In this document: positions 37,182-50,700 of the stretch, one piece after another
How the letters are laid out: every line of letters starts with the position of its first letter
Numbering within the stretch: the stretch's first letter is position 1
From: Rhytidiadelphus loreus
Taxonomy: Eukaryota; Streptophyta; Bryopsida; Hypnales; Hylocomiaceae
Length of the DNA stretch: 64,000 bases
NCBI GenBank assembly: GCA_947034895.1
Contig: OX344763.1
Location: 37,137,025-37,201,024 of the forward strand
Direction: 5' to 3'
Program-made: the position numbers and the translations under genes
The notes under the pieces: generated by a model
The model's database searches: none
Seen by the model: only the letters and a program-made list of their open reading frames with translations
What the model was told of the DNA's origin: nothing

Positions 37182-40100
37182 ATAGTTTTTTTTATATTAT
37201 TTGGCATGGGGACAATTGAGATTGTTTGTTGATTTGACCCTAGGTTACCATATGTATGATTCGAGACAAAGAGAATTGTAAATCCATCAAGAGCATTTGT
37301 TGAATGGAGTCTTAATAGTGGCATGGGAGAGGATTTCAATTACAAGTAGCGCATTCACTGTTGTAGGCCTAACAATCAAAGTGCCAATATAAAATATAAT
37401 ATGATTTCTATAACTTGTGGGTTTGAACAGGCAGGCATGCAAATTTGCTTTTTCATCTTCTATTATTTGAAAGTGAATCAATGAGCACAAATTTGCTTGT
37501 GTGAAGGTCCTTTAATTCTTGATAACATTTCAATCTGTAATAAAAAAATAGATGAAGATGAAAGATAAGTTTGTAGAGAGACTCTCAACTTATGACCTAT
37601 TCAAACCTTTAATGGCATGAGTTTGGCATGTCAATAGCTTCAATACTTTGCATAGCAAACTTTGATGTGATTTCCAATTCTAGAGCTTCTTATGTGGCAC
37701 CTACTAGCATAGCCGGTGTTCATGGTCTACATTACCTATTAATTCATTAAAGTTGGTAGTTGCAAATTTAATTTGGGAGAATTATGCTTGAAACTAGAAA
37801 GATTTCTTTTCTTTTCTTTTCATTGAAAATATAAATAGATTACCTTATGAATTCCAACTTTGGCTTTATAAATATTTTTTGTCAACTTTAACCATTGGAT
37901 ATAGTAAAGAGCATCCAAATTATTATTGCAATGTTTGTCATACATGCTACAATTGATTGAGCATCTCTATAATTACCTTCACAATCATGGTCATATAAAA
38001 TCATTGCATTTGAAGGTGAACCACGTGAGAATCAATTCTATAAAGGTGAAGTTCCCAAGAATCATAGGACAACAAGATTAGAATGGGACTTGTAATCTAG
38101 CTTGTAATGAGAAAGATTAGAAAACTCTTCTTCAACATTGTTGGTTCAAATTCATAAACTGTTTTTTCTCCATACAAAACTATGAATTTTCCATTGTTTG
38201 AAGTTAGTGAGACTTTCACTCTGCAATTTGAATTGAGAAATGGAATGTTGCACTATTAAAGAAATGTGTCTTTGTGAATGAGAGAGTGGTGTTTTGTGTT
38301 ACCAAGGCAAAGATGGGTTTTTTCCTAGGTATAAACCCAATAACCTCAATTAATTTTTGTTATGCATGTGTAGCAAGAAATTTCTTCCAAATAGGTTTCC
38401 ATCTTTGATAGATATTCTATTAGTTGTTGTCCTTTGGAATGTTGTCTATTGACAGATAAGTTTTGTACAATATAATCTAATTTTTGCTCTTATACATGGT
38501 GCTATATTGTGTTATATGATTGGCTATAATCTAAAATAGGTGAAGATGAAACTTCAATTTGCAAAGAAAAAGTGCCCAACTTGCTACTGTACTAAGGTTG
38601 AGTGATATATTTTTCCAAAATGTCTCAGTAAATTTCTTTATTAATTTGATCAAGAAAATCTGAAAAGAAAATTCTAAATCACATATGGCTATTTAAAGGA
38701 TCATCAAATTCTATTGAACATGATGAGTTAAGAATTTTGGATAAAGGGAACATTCATTGGTATTACAACTGCATCCATTCAATTTAATGAGCATCAACTC
38801 AATTCAAATTTACAATAATTTATGCATCATGCATTCATGCTTTAAAAATACCATGTCATTCTATATTTATAACTACATTCAAATATTCAATTTATGAATA
38901 TTTCAAAATTTTCAACCAAATTAGAACTTGGATTTTGAGATGTTGCATTTTTTAGATATATTCAAAAACAAAAAGAACCATCTTGAAAGACATAAAATAA
39001 TCAAGTTTGAAGCTAGGAAACTCATAGTGCTAAAATACACTTTATTGATTTTCAACCATAGCCTAATCAAATATTATACTTCCCGTGGGCAAAGAGCTTG
39101 CATGCCATCATTACTACTAATGGGATTCACTCTCTTCATCAACATTTTGTAGCAACATTTGAATTTGTTGACAATAATAGAGCATGATTCCAAAATTGAC
39201 ATTTAGCAATTTCACTATACCTTGTCCAAAGTGAAAAAAGTTTTTGGAACATGTTTGTTAAAGGCTTCAAATTTGCATGTTCTAAAAAGTATATTGCATC
39301 ACAATACTTTGTTTAATATAGTAACTGGGAGTGGGCATGAAGGTGGTCATTTGCATATATACATGCATTTTACTTAGATAAGAGTTGCAAAAGTTTTAAG
39401 GGATTTTCAATTTTTATATTAAAGCAAGCAACTATTGTATATTTCATAGAAAATATCACTAATTACATTTAATTGGATAGATTGAAACCTACACTAAAAA
39501 CTTTGAACCAATGTATTTCATCTTATGAGGAGTTTTACTTTGTTGACAATGGGGCAATCCCCTCAATGTAAAAGTGTTTTTTTGGATTCAAAATTTCAAA
39601 ATTTTAGATAAAAACAAAACCTTAGAACATCAATTGTGTGTTACAAGAACATTTTTGCCATAATAGGAGATTGACAACATTCAATTTCATGTCAAACTCA
39701 AATTTTGGCTGTTTTTGTAGTGTCTTGCCAAAAACTAGGGTTTGAGCACTAAGTCGGGCACTAAGTACTATAAGTATTCAATTATTTGTAAAAATCCTAA
39801 AAAATAATTATTAATGTAAAGTAGGCAATATTCTATAATCACTTTTAACAAACGAGCATTTACAAACATCTCACATAGTTCATTTTCAAGATTTTTTCAA
39901 GATTTTCAAATTGAGTAGAAACTACAATTTAGAAGCTTCATTTTTTAATATTGCTCAAAAACAAAAAAATATCATTTTGAATGAAAAAAACATATTTCAA
40001 GAAGAAAAAGCTCAAAATATTGAAATACATTGTATAAAGTATAAACTACCATATATAAAATTAGAAGACAACTAACATAATTGGAATTTAAATCGATATT

Positions 40101-40556
40101 GTCAATATAGCATTAATAAAGCTACATACAAAAAAGGGATGAAATCACCTATTCTTCAATATGAAAAAGATAGTTTGACTATCCAAAGGCTACTTTTGAT
40201 CATCTTTATAATAATTGATTATTGAAAAATAAGACTACCATTGGATGGACAATTATCATGCATATATAGAAAAATGAAAATGTTTTGTTCATCATCCATG
40301 TTGCCTATTCAAGTTTCAAATATTTATGGGCACTGGTGCAAGCTACATTGATATGTCCTAGTAGTGTGTGTGACACTAATGTGCCCAAATCACACTATTT
40401 TGAATTAGTATAAGTTGATATATTCTTATACTGCACCAATTTCCACCGAATTTTTTTCTAATGGTGACACTAATTTTGAGATTACACTAATCCCCTCCCT
40501 CGTGCTTGCATAAGTTCAAGTGCTCTTCTTGTTTGTGGATTTTTCACTTCCACCTC
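37182..40556. other. AT-rich spacer downstream of the receptor kinase
   Basis: The first hundred bases hold the likely 3' UTR. Beyond that no gene, RNA gene or element boundary is recognised in about 3.3 kb. Confidence 0.5.
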
Positions 40557-40560
40557 TTAA

Positions 40561-41483
40561 CCCCTAAAGTACCAAAGTCCCCTCAGGGGACACTTGGGAT
40601 TTAGGGCAGGCTCGTGTGACCTCAAATTTTGACCTGATTTTTTAAAACTTTTTTTGAAGATAGGAAGTCACATCAGCTTTCTAAAAATAATTTTTTTTTT
40701 CCAATTGGTGTCCGGGAGCAAAAGCTATGCCACCCAAAGTTTAAAAAGCAGTTCAACGGGCAGAAATAAAAAAACACCAAAAAAATATTTTTCTTAATTT
40801 TTAATTTTTTTCTGAAATATTATATTTTTGTCTACATTTGAAGCTTTGATTCATTCTATTTGGACTAATAATGAGAAAGTTATGGACAATCTCATTTTTC
40901 GGGCAATCTACTCATCTTCAGAAAAAAAAAACTTTTAGAATTCATTTTTCAATGCAATTTTTAGTTTTTTTCAATTTTTTTATTTTTGGTAGGGTAAAGT
41001 TTGCTTGGAAGAAGAGTCTCACTGTTGGAATTATGATGTTTCAATTCCATCTTAGAGCTATTAACAATTTAAAGTTTTGTTCAATTTTGGACCTACTTCT
41101 ACTTCACAATTTCTTTACATGTGAAAATCAAATTTTGACATTCTGAAATTTTTATCCTCAACTCTCAACTCAAATACTCAACATAAAATATTTTAACTTT
41201 ATGGTGTGTAGTGCAAAAAAAATCCACGAATGGCAGTCAAAGTCATCTGAAATTGCAGGCCAGCATTCCAAAAAAGTTTTTTTTTTACTTCAAATGCTAA
41301 TATCTTCTAATCTGTACGGTCAAACTTCATGAAGTTTTTACCACACGATACAAGACAAGTTAATTACAAGATCTTACGGTTAGATCCTAAAAGAAAGTTT
41401 TTTTGGGGTTTCTTGGGTGATCGCAGCAGAAATGGCAGTTTTCAGTGGTTTCGTAGCCAGAAAATGCCTTGGTATTTTAGGGG
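40561..41483. mobile_element. TTAA-flanked element, CCCCTAAAGT family (copy 7)
   Basis: The ends CCCCTAAAGTACCAAAGTCC and, in inverse, CCCCTAAAATACCAAGGC are flanked by TTAA (40557-40560 and 41484-41487). It is 923 bp and closely similar to copy 1 without the nested 398-bp insertion. It has no transposase. It ends about 0.8 kb before the F-box pseudogene. Confidence 0.85.
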
Positions 41484-42321
41484 TTAAACCCTGCAGCACC
41501 GACTTTGGTCAGCATCAGAGTGCAGCTGGAGCTTCTTTTAGAAAATCGTTTTCATCTTTGAGAGCTATTGTTGTCGAGTTCTTGGGTCAACTAAGTAGTT
41601 TTAAATCTCAGTGGCTTCATCTTTCATCCAAATTTTAGGATATCTCGTCTCTATGTCGTGTTAGAGGATTAGATTAATGAAACTCTGTGTGTGTAATTGA
41701 AACTTGGAGAGTTTTCCTCTTGTTTGATTCAACGCTCTTGAGAGACTCTGGATTCCAGGAATGAGGCAACAACATTTTTCTGTCTTCTAAAACCGTAGCT
41801 CTAACCATGGCGACTTGTGTGCAGTGATGTGAGTTCTATTTTGGAAGTAGAATTAAGGACGGGCATTGAGAGGCTCGACAGTTGATGCAGTTCAGTACCG
41901 AGGTATCTATCTCTTTTCTCTACAGCTCGCGCACAAAGGTCTTGACATTTGTTCAGTTTGAGAGATTGATGTATGATAGATGTTTTTATGCAAGATTGTG
42001 TCTGAATTAATCGCGGAATGTGAAAACTTATTAGATTTGATGTTGGGTGCATGTTTCTTGACTACTAGAATTGTCTCGATGCAATTGTCGTCTGATATGG
42101 AAACATAGAATATCTGAAGTTTTCGAACTGTCTGAATGTGGTTCTATTACGTTATATCACTTCCTATTATTTTGTGTAACCCTGATTTGGGGTTCTAACT
42201 GTGCGTAGGCAATTCGTATTTGGTTTGTCTTCAAAGCAAAGTACCAAGAACAATGGGACTCATGTATCTCCGAGACAACTTCGAATGCTTCTGATGATTT
42301 CACTGCTAAAAAGACGAATTC

Positions 42322-43294
42322 TTGGGAAAAAATCGTTCATTGAGGCCCTCTGATGTATATGGAGGTAGAGATGAGTATGACTCTGAGTTTGGAGACGAGG
42401 ACGAGGACGAGGTCTGCTTGGACCATGTCGTGTGGACCAAACTCCCTGAAGAGCTGTTGATACACATTTTTGCAAGATTGCCTGTGAAGAATATCCTCCA
42501 AATTCGTTCTTAGAGGAAGTCTTGGAGATCTACCATAACATCTCCTCAATTCCAGCAAGCATTTTCCGAGGCTTCATTAGTGAGGATTTCTGTGCTGGAC
42601 GAAAACGATTTTCCTGGCACAATCTTCTTCAGCCAAGAGAACAAGGAGTGCAATCGACCTAATTATAATCTTTCTTGTGCAACTAAGCTGTTTGAAGATC
42701 CCTCTGATGTAGCAGGTACAGCGAGTGGCCTCATTTGTGTCTTTGAATATGAAGAAGTACCTGGACTGCGTCGTAACGTTCTTGTAATTAGAGTTTTTGT
42801 TAAGAATATGGTGACCGGTTTTCGTCGTGAACTACCCTTTCCTCGTATCACGACCTTCAGACCCACATAGGTCCAGATGAAGGCAAATTTCAACGGCGGT
42901 TATACCATCACGAAGACCGTGAAAAGCTTCAAGTGACCTCATGGCAGGTCTAAAGAACACATGGAGCAAAGATGATAGAAGAGCCATTGCAGACTTCAAA
43001 GATGTGGAAGTTTTCAACACGTGTCGTTCTTTGTTCTATGGCGAATACTATGATGTTCCAGCAACTTTCCATAAGGCGACCAAGGCGATCAACGTATTTA
43101 ATCGTCATGAAGAAAACGATCCTTGGGTTTATCCTTCAAATCCCAATGGACATGTGCATAATGTGTCTAGAGAGTTGTACAAGCTTTGTACCCAGGAAGA
43201 GTGGCATGGTGTTTGGAGGCTTGTGTGCTCAAGCCTCCGGGAGATGGTATGCGACTGCCCTGATTTGGAGGGTTTGTGGACTTGCGTGATCTAA
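42322..43294 (+). pseudogene. Broken F-box protein gene
   Basis: The frame starts within an acidic segment (FGDEDEDEVCLDHVV). It carries a good F-box: WTKLPEELLIHIFARLPVKN, then ILQIRS, a TAG stop at 42511-42513 and RKSWRSTITSPQFQQAFSE. The stop replaces a residue in the usual RSVCKSWRSTI-like stretch. The same frame continues to a second stop near 42868. Homology-like sequence then moves to another frame (from about 42941, YGEYYDVPATFHKATKAINV). No ATG is seen in frame upstream of the F-box, though an upstream intron could hide one. F-box proteins are substrate adaptors of SCF ubiquitin ligases. This copy should not make one. Confidence 0.75.
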
Positions 43295-43732
43295 GAATTT
43301 CTGTATGACTCTTGTAATTGTTGTTGTTTTGTAAACGCTCTCCATTATCTTACATCCCCTCAAGCATCTTGAAATTGATTGGAACTCAACTCTCTGTGCC
43401 TTACAAGTGAGCAAGTTTCATTTCTGGGACACTATCACAAATTTTTGAATCATAAGAATGCAAGTGTGACATCGAAGTATATTGGAAGTATAAAAAAATC
43501 CTCTAAAGTTTATCACACTTTTCAACAAGGTTGGAGGTTCTTCACTACTATGCAACCAAAATTGACTGCGCACATTGGTATAGTTATGCCACAGATTCCT
43601 CCATGTGGTATAGTTAAGACTAAGTAAAACTACTCCAAACAGACTCTCCATCCACATGCGTTATTCTTCTACTCCGACCCATCAATGGCGCCCCCCCCCC
43701 AGCTAGACTTGGAAGAAAGCTAATAGATTGCA

Positions 43733-46700
43733 TTAGTGGGTGTTAATGTAGTCTTCCGTCCATTTCCAAAGCTTGTTCTGCAAATTCGAATCCAGCGCTT
43801 TGCCTTCCAGAGGATGCTCATTACAATCCATGAAGTATTTCCCAGACACTCCATGCAGGCTTGGACTTGTTGCAACATACACTTGCGTTGCAGCACCCTG
43901 GTAATGGTCAATCCACCATCAATAAATCAAAAGTAAAGAAGAACTCTTTGACAATAAACACCAATTCGGTTAAATTGGCAGAATATCACAACTTCGGTAC
44001 TTTGCAGAACGCAAGGCTTGAAACGTGAATCTATAAGCTTACTAGTTTTTTGAGCTTAGAGTTTTGTAATCACAATCTTTGGCGACAAGAATTGTGCCAA
44101 TAAATTTAACGAACTTGACAGCTGTAAGGCAAGCGTGAATAAAGAATATCACATTTGTTAAATTGGCGAGAATTCTGAAAGTCATCATCCTCAGACAAGA
44201 ATCGGAAACCTTTCTATTACTCGTAGATTTTTTGAGCTTTGACCTCTTGAATCTCACAATTTTCGTACTTGGAATTGCACCGATATTTCATGAATTTGAC
44301 GATTAAAAAGATTTTTTGGGGTATTTCTTGTAACTCACCTGTGCCGGATTCTTGAAACAAAACGCTGGCGTCAGACCTGGATAGAACAATGGTGTGAAGA
44401 TTAGCTCCTGACATTACAAGTAATAATAAGCTTGCGGAGTACTACATTAAACAATACTAAGCTCAGACACTGTCTATCGTACAATTGACTACGGGATGAT
44501 TAATGTTGCAAATTTCGCTTATGTGCTACACAACAATACACTTACACATCACACTTTTATATCACATTTTTTTACTACGTATCAGACAAAATTCATTTTC
44601 AAAATTTAATGACTTCAAGGCCAAAAAGATATTCCCTTAGAACTTCTCTTAGCTACTAAGTGAAGGCTAAGATGAATAATATGAATAAAAATAAAAATGT
44701 TCTTGGTAGAGAAAGGCAACATGAAACAATTAGTGTGTCTTGCATTAATTAAATTAACTTGAGAAAAACTAGAGTAACATTGGTTCATACCTGAGAGCAA
44801 GCCTAGAAACCCATCAAGGTAGGTCAGTTTCGTCCTGATGGCACCGGGATGAAGTGTATTTACAGTAATGTTTACACCCTCTTCCTGTTGAAGGACCATC
44901 ACATTATTTAGTTTCCAATCCATTGGGTTATGCCCCTCCAAAAGTTCCCAGAAAATCAACTGACAATTTTATGTTATTTCTATTTCAATTAACAGTTAGT
45001 GCAATAAACCCTAAACCCTGAACCCTAAATCCTTTAAAAAAAATTTACTCATTGTTCCTTATATCTTTCTAAGAATATGTCATTTACCTCAAATCCCATC
45101 ATAAAGGAAGGTTATCTTTTGAAGAAGCAAATAATACTTTGGGTGAATAAGAAGCTAAGATATTTGGACAAACGTTGCCCAGAAGCACAAAGTCCATCAT
45201 CCAAAATATCCAACTTCGACGGAGCACTTAGGGTTTAAGAATGGTATACCTTCAAACGTGCAGTAAGCTCCCGACAATGTAAAACACGTGCAAGGTTCGA
45301 CTGCCCGTAGCCTGAGAATCCCCAGATCCTGTGAGTGAACACCAACAAGTGATAGCAGTAAGCTTCGAGTCTGCCGAAATCTCCATTACAAATGCAGCTT
45401 AGGGTTCCGATCTCCAAGTGAAAAAATAAAATCACTAGTTTATTGCGGGAAAACAAGTGTGTTGACCTAACTAATAATAAGTTGGTCTTACTCTTTGGTG
45501 TTGACGAGTTTGTCAAATTGAATTCCTTCCTTGGGAGTGAATTTGTAGCTTGCACCAGAAACAAGCACAATACGTCCTTCAATGCCGCTCTCCTTTGCGC
45601 TTGTCTTCATGGTGTCCAGCAGGAGATCGGTCAGGAGGAAGTGACCTGAAGTGCAACCACAGTGAGAAATCGTTCCAAATATTCTGAAAGCTTTGATTCT
45701 AAAAAAGGACTAGATGATGGAAATCATTCATCGAGCCACTTGGGGAGGGGCGAGATAATTATGTTCTAATTTGCCTTTACCAGACATAGTGTCACTGTAA
45801 ACGGCATTGCTAACTGACATCCCATTAATACATAATTTTGTGTAATTAGTACATATTCCGGTACATTAAATTATACCTGAAGAAATGGGGACAATCATTC
45901 TAGAAACCACTCAAGACATATGAAAATGACCTCCTTTACCTAGATAGTTGGTTGCAAACATTAGCTCCAAGCCATCGGGAGTATTACTCGGAGCCTTGAT
46001 CGAAGTAATCCCACCATTATTCCTGCACCAGAAAAATCCCCAAAGCAAATAAAATTCATGAGTACAGAAGCAAAGTCAAATGGCATATACACATTTTCCC
46101 AAGAGCTTCATTTTTTAGAAAAAAATAAGACATCAATGCCTTCGTCTTTTCATCTACTTTAAGAAAAGATGCTTTTATATAAACACTAAGATGGAACTTG
46201 TTGCAATTCAACAGTACCCAAATGGACTACGCAATGTGAAAGCAGAGCGTTGTTATGAGAAACAACATGCTGAGCCATGGGAGTGGCAAGGGATGCTATT
46301 TCTCATAATGAGCCTGTACTTTCACATTACTGGACATAACCTCAATGTTGTTGGATGTTTGGATCTTGGTCAACCGTGATCAATCAAGGGTCTAGAAGTC
46401 ATTGGGCCGAAATTCAATGTTACAGTTCGAAGACCACTTGAAATCTTTGTGTGCAGACTTACAAAAAGCAATTTGAATGTGGAGTGGCTTACACGAGAAT
46501 GTTGAGCGGGAGTTTCGAGTCCTTATACTCGGCAGAAAACTTGCGCACCGACTTGATGTCGCTCAAGTCCAAGTGCATCACCAGCACGCGAGCCTTGTCG
46601 CCAAGTTCTTCCACTATCTGGGACTTCACTGATTCGCCTAACTTCAAATTCCGAATCGCCAGGATCACGCGAGCGCCTCGCTTTGCTAACACTCTCGCGG

Positions 46701-47363
46701 TTTCCAAGCCGATCCCCGCAGTCCCACCTACAACGTTGTAGTGCAGTTCGGCCCAGGGTGAAATTTTGCATCTAGCTAGCTATACTTGGAATTGATCAAC
46801 ACCAGAGATGTCCAGTAAGTTCTTAGACCCAATTCCAGAGTGCAAGTGTGGAATTATACAGCTTGAGTATGGGATAGAGCCCCCGAAATTCCATGCTCTA
46901 ACTGTGAAATTCTCGATAGACACACAGCTCAAGTACGGAATACAGCCCCCCGAAATTCCATTCTGTAGGTATAACTTTGTCCAAGTATGAAATTTCACTG
47001 CGTAAGTATGGAATAGAGTCCGAAATTCAGTGCTCTAGCTGTGAAATTCTATAGTTGCACTATGGAATTGGGGAACTCGATACGGCTCCCGGTTTCAATC
47101 GATACACTCAATCAAAACTGCTTCCCGTTTATCAAAAAACATGTATCCTAGCTTCATCATGCCAGCGAATTCAGCCATTCTAATAAAGATGAGGATTATC
47201 TAGCTAGCTCTCTGGCACAGGAAGCTGAATGTAATCACTTACCTGTGACAATGGCGGTCTGGTCCTTGAGATTGAGCCCTTCCGTGACATCGTCCGCAGT
47301 GGACGCCGATCCGAACCCACTCTGCCCTGGAGTGCCCCTCAAGTAACGCCATATCGCAAGCAT
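43733..47363 (-). CDS. Short-chain dehydrogenase/reductase, retinol-dehydrogenase/TIC32-like, with altered active site
   Basis: Eight exons join in frame with GT-AG introns: 47363-47243, 46727-46493, 46022-45940, 45645-45492, 45328-45250, 44884-44791, 44376-44339 and 43897-43733. They give 322 residues, normal for the family. A stop lies in frame just upstream of the ATG at 47363. The N terminus (GFGSASTADDVTEG), the cofactor loop TGGTAGIG (40-47), HLDLSD (92-97), N144, the PG motif (237-238) and the C terminus (GVSGKYFMDCNE) fit plant SDRs of this class, which reduce or oxidise small substrates with NAD(P)H. Three signature positions differ: NNAG is NNGG (120-123), the active-site Ser position in VSS is Gly177, and YxxxK is Y205-GQS-N209. 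It may be a pseudoenzyme or a young non-functional copy. Exon 7 (38 nt) is the least certain. Confidence 0.85.
45004..45031 (-). repeat. Short telomere-like repeat in an SDR intron
   Basis: The sequence AAACCCTAAACCCTGAACCC is a degenerate run of the plant telomere unit CCCTAAA, about three to four units long. It lies in the intron between SDR exons 5 and 6. Confidence 0.55.
46189..46375. repeat. Foldback repeat in SDR intron 2
   Basis: The segment AATGTGAAAGCAGAGCGTTG...TATGAGAAA is followed by its imperfect inverse TTTCTCATAATGAGCCTGTA...CTTTCACATT. Weaker inverse similarity continues outward for some 30-40 bp. It looks like a small MITE, but no TSD was found. Confidence 0.55.
46835..47070. 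repeat. Tandem repeat of about 75-85 bp in SDR intron 1
   Basis: Three imperfect copies contain the words AGTATGGGATAGAGCCCCC / AGTACGGAATACAGCCCCCC / AGTATGGAATAGAGTCCG, each followed by GAAATTCCATGCTCTAACTG or a variant. Confidence 0.6.
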
Positions 47364-49567
47364 GATGTTCGAAGTCCCCAAGCTCGTCCCTTCGGCACTG
47401 AGCCAGGAACGAAACTCTTAAGATAGACAGACACGGGGAGCACAGATCGCCCGGGGTAAGGATTTGATGAATCCAGCATCGTCACCATGCTACTTAAGAA
47501 TCATTCACAGCCTTTGAGAAGACGAGAGCAAGGTCGACCTGACTCTTGAGAAGTGATTGAAGCAGACTCTGGGAGTCGTCGTTGAGGGCCGGTCCAGCTT
47601 TGACGAGGATTGACGAGCTAGTTGACCTGCAGCAAGCAAGTCAAGGTTGAGAAGTTTCAGAATTGCTTTTCTGGCCTCGGTCGCCGTATTCGGCAAGGAC
47701 GAAGTTGAAGACTTTGACTGTTAAAACTGGAAGTCAGTTTGTTGTGAAATCTAATCATTTCTGCGTTTTGCAGTCGGTAGCCTAGTTGTGGACTGAAATT
47801 GGGGACCCAAGAAAGCGGGTAAGCTTCGTCTTCAGTCCGATTGGGTCCAATTGCACCATTTCAAAGTAAATCTCTACTTTTCGCCATAGAAAAGTTGTCT
47901 TTTTGTCATAATGTTTCCCATTTCTATTTTGAAAAGGGATGAAGTTGTGAATTTTGGATGAAAAAAGTGCATGAATATGATTGAGAAGTGCTGTAAGATC
48001 TAGAGGATGGATGAAAGTAGAAAGACAATGCTTTGAATACCAAATTGGAAGAGATTGACATGTAGCACTTTCTCTACGAAAAGTAAAAAGACGACTATTT
48101 GTCATAGCTTGACATTAGAGGAGATTTGAGGCCATTTTAGGCTTATTTCTCAAGTTGTAAGCAAGTGCACTAATGGTCAAAATATAAAATAACAATTTAA
48201 ATAATATATATATTAAATAATTAATTAAATAATATTATATGATGTGAAAGTCTCTTAACCATATCAGAATTTTGAAGTGGTGAAGCTCCCAATTATTTAT
48301 AAATAAAGGGTTTCTTTTTTCCATTTTACCATCTTTTTAATCATGTTATTAAAGTATCTCATGCAATTCAGACCTTGCAATTTGTTGAATTTTTTATTTT
48401 TCATTTTTTTGGCCAGTGTTCCCTATTGTTCAGGAACTTGTGGACTTGTTCAATTGTTCAAGACTTCAATCTCATCTAATGAGACTTTAGAATTTTTTGC
48501 ATTGCCTCAAGTAGGTCATTAATTGGACAAAATTGTCTACTTATTGGTAGGCAACGATGATTGAAAAAACCTGGTAGTTAATACCAAGTTCACCAATGAA
48601 AATGAGAAATAACCAATTAGATTTTTAAGCACACGAAATAGGTGGTGAAAATTTCTCGAAATTTTTTATTTACAATAAAAAAATAGAGAAAATAACTAGA
48701 CTAGGTAGACCATGGGAATCAAAAGAAAATAGTTGATAAAGTTCAAAAAAATTCCTAAATATTGATGGATGGCTCACTCAACATTTAATTTTGGTGTCCT
48801 TATTAGTAGGAAGATGCACAATAACAAAAAAATCTTCCATTTTTGGACATCCATTCATCACTTCTATATTTTCATCTACAAGTTTTATTTAAACTTAGTA
48901 GAATTCCTTCAAATTTGGGGAATCCATTTTTTGTAGAGATGTTTTGACAAAATTTTCTACATTTTTAAATATTTTTCTAATATTGTAATAGAAACCAATA
49001 AGATTTTGGCAAAAATCTACAAAATCATTGGACATTATTGGACCAACTTCAAGATTGTGCATCAAGTTTGCAACCCATTTTATCAAATGGGAGCCCACTT
49101 GCATACTTGGTTCATCTATTATATTATATTAAATATATAGTGTCACGATCCATTTATGTTATGACTCCAGTCACAAAATTTGTCACGTTTCATCTTGGAA
49201 AAAAATCATTCAATCATTTCATCCAACATTCATGATGAAAACCTAGAGTGTGATGAACATTTATGTGATTCATTATGTACACGTTTTTCATGTCTCTTGC
49301 AAACAAAAATATGCAATAAGAATGTTGTTGCCGAGGTTGTTGCAAACTTTGCATCACTTATATGACTAGCTATTATTAGTGAACGCAAAAAGTTTTTAGA
49401 TACTAAAATGTGGATAAGTTCTATTGAATCACAATAGTTGTTGACTTGGAGGTTTCAGAATCAAAAAAGAATTTTGAATAAGGGCTCAACTCCTCGTTCT
49501 GACTCTAGCTTTTGATCAAGGTATGCATCACGTTGTGGATCACCAAGAATGTAGTTGTGTTTAACTT
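47364..49567. other. Spacer upstream of the SDR gene
   Basis: This holds the probable SDR promoter and 5' UTR. An open minus-strand frame at 47505-47696 has no recognisable domain. Nothing else is identified to 49567. Confidence 0.4.
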
Positions 49568-49571
49568 TTAA

Positions 49572-50114
49572 CCCTTTAGAAACTAGTCGACCACTTTTTG
49601 GTTGATTTTTGGATTCTATGTTGGTTGTAGCTTGAAGTGCACCTAAATTGCAAAAACACAGAGAATAACAGAATTTGAGTGTCTTTAGACATAGGATATG
49701 AACTAAATCTTATAGCAAGGCGAGCAATGATGCACTAACTATGTTGGTTTTAATGAACATGTGTTGGGCCCTCAAATTGTGGGAAATGCACAAATAAGCT
49801 TCAAATCAGACAATTTTTTCAAAACATTGATTCATTGAAGGCAACAATACTACCTATTAATCCTACAACCATTTAATTTACACAAAATGTTTGAGCAGTA
49901 TTTATGTCTATACAAAATGTTTGAGCAGTATTTATGTTTACACAAAATGTTTGATCACATTCTTTTTTTTGTAGCATATTGACAAGGCCCTATAGCTTCA
50001 ATTTATACAATTTGACCAATATATTACCTTTATGGCTCTTCCTAAATCATCTTTTTCATAGAATGTAGTCAAAAAATGCATTGCCTTCCCAAAACAACCA
50101 TGGTCACTAAAGGG
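49572..50114. mobile_element. TTAA-flanked element, CCCTTTAG family
   Basis: The left end CCCTTTAGAAACTAGTCGAC and the inverse right end CCCTTTAGTGACCATGG are inverted repeats flanked by TTAA (49568-49571 and 50115-50118). It is 543 bp without a transposase. Inside are three copies of a 29-bp tandem repeat. Confidence 0.75.
49879..49955 (+). repeat. 29-bp tandem repeat, about 2.6 copies
   Basis: The unit contains ACAAAATGTTTGAGCAGTAT followed by TTATGTCTA or TTATGTTTA. The third copy is partial. Confidence 0.85.
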
Positions 50115-50616
50115 TTAAAGGACATTGCTCCCCATGACCAAAGTAGTCACCAAAACTGCTCCAATTATTGGACCAATAGGTGCATTCTTTGTTTCTACCC
50201 AAGCTTATGACTCACCTTCATAAAAAGGCCATGACAAAATATTTTGTAGGTATTGAAGGTTCAAGATCAACAATGAGCAAATGGAAAGAGGAACCCACAT
50301 TGTGTAGTCAAAGAGTATGTGAGACAATTATTATTATGAAAAAGACACATGAATGATGATAAAGGCCACATACAAAGATACAAATTCTAATGGTCTTCTT
50401 CACCAATTATTTTCTCTCTATCATTAAATAAATGAAATTATGAGCATGAATCCTAAAGACACCTTCTTTTCATTGTTGAATAATATTACAATTCCTACCA
50501 CCCATTGCTTATAATAAGACCACATTGAGATTATGAGTCTTTTGGTAGATTTATAAGCAAATAGTTCTCGGGTCAAGAGTAGAGATTATCTATTCTACAT
50601 ATGATATACTTTAGAG

Positions 50617-50700
50617 TTAACCCATTAAAGACTGGTCAACCACTTTCTAATCGAAATTTACACTTTTTCATTGGTAAAGAGAGAGTTTTACAATGAATTT
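50617..50700. mobile_element. Possible left end of another CCCTTTAG-family element
   Basis: TTAA followed by CCCATTAAAGACTGGTCAAC resembles TTAA followed by CCCTTTAGAAACTAGTCGAC at 49568. No matching right end was found, so this is probably a truncated copy. Confidence 0.4.
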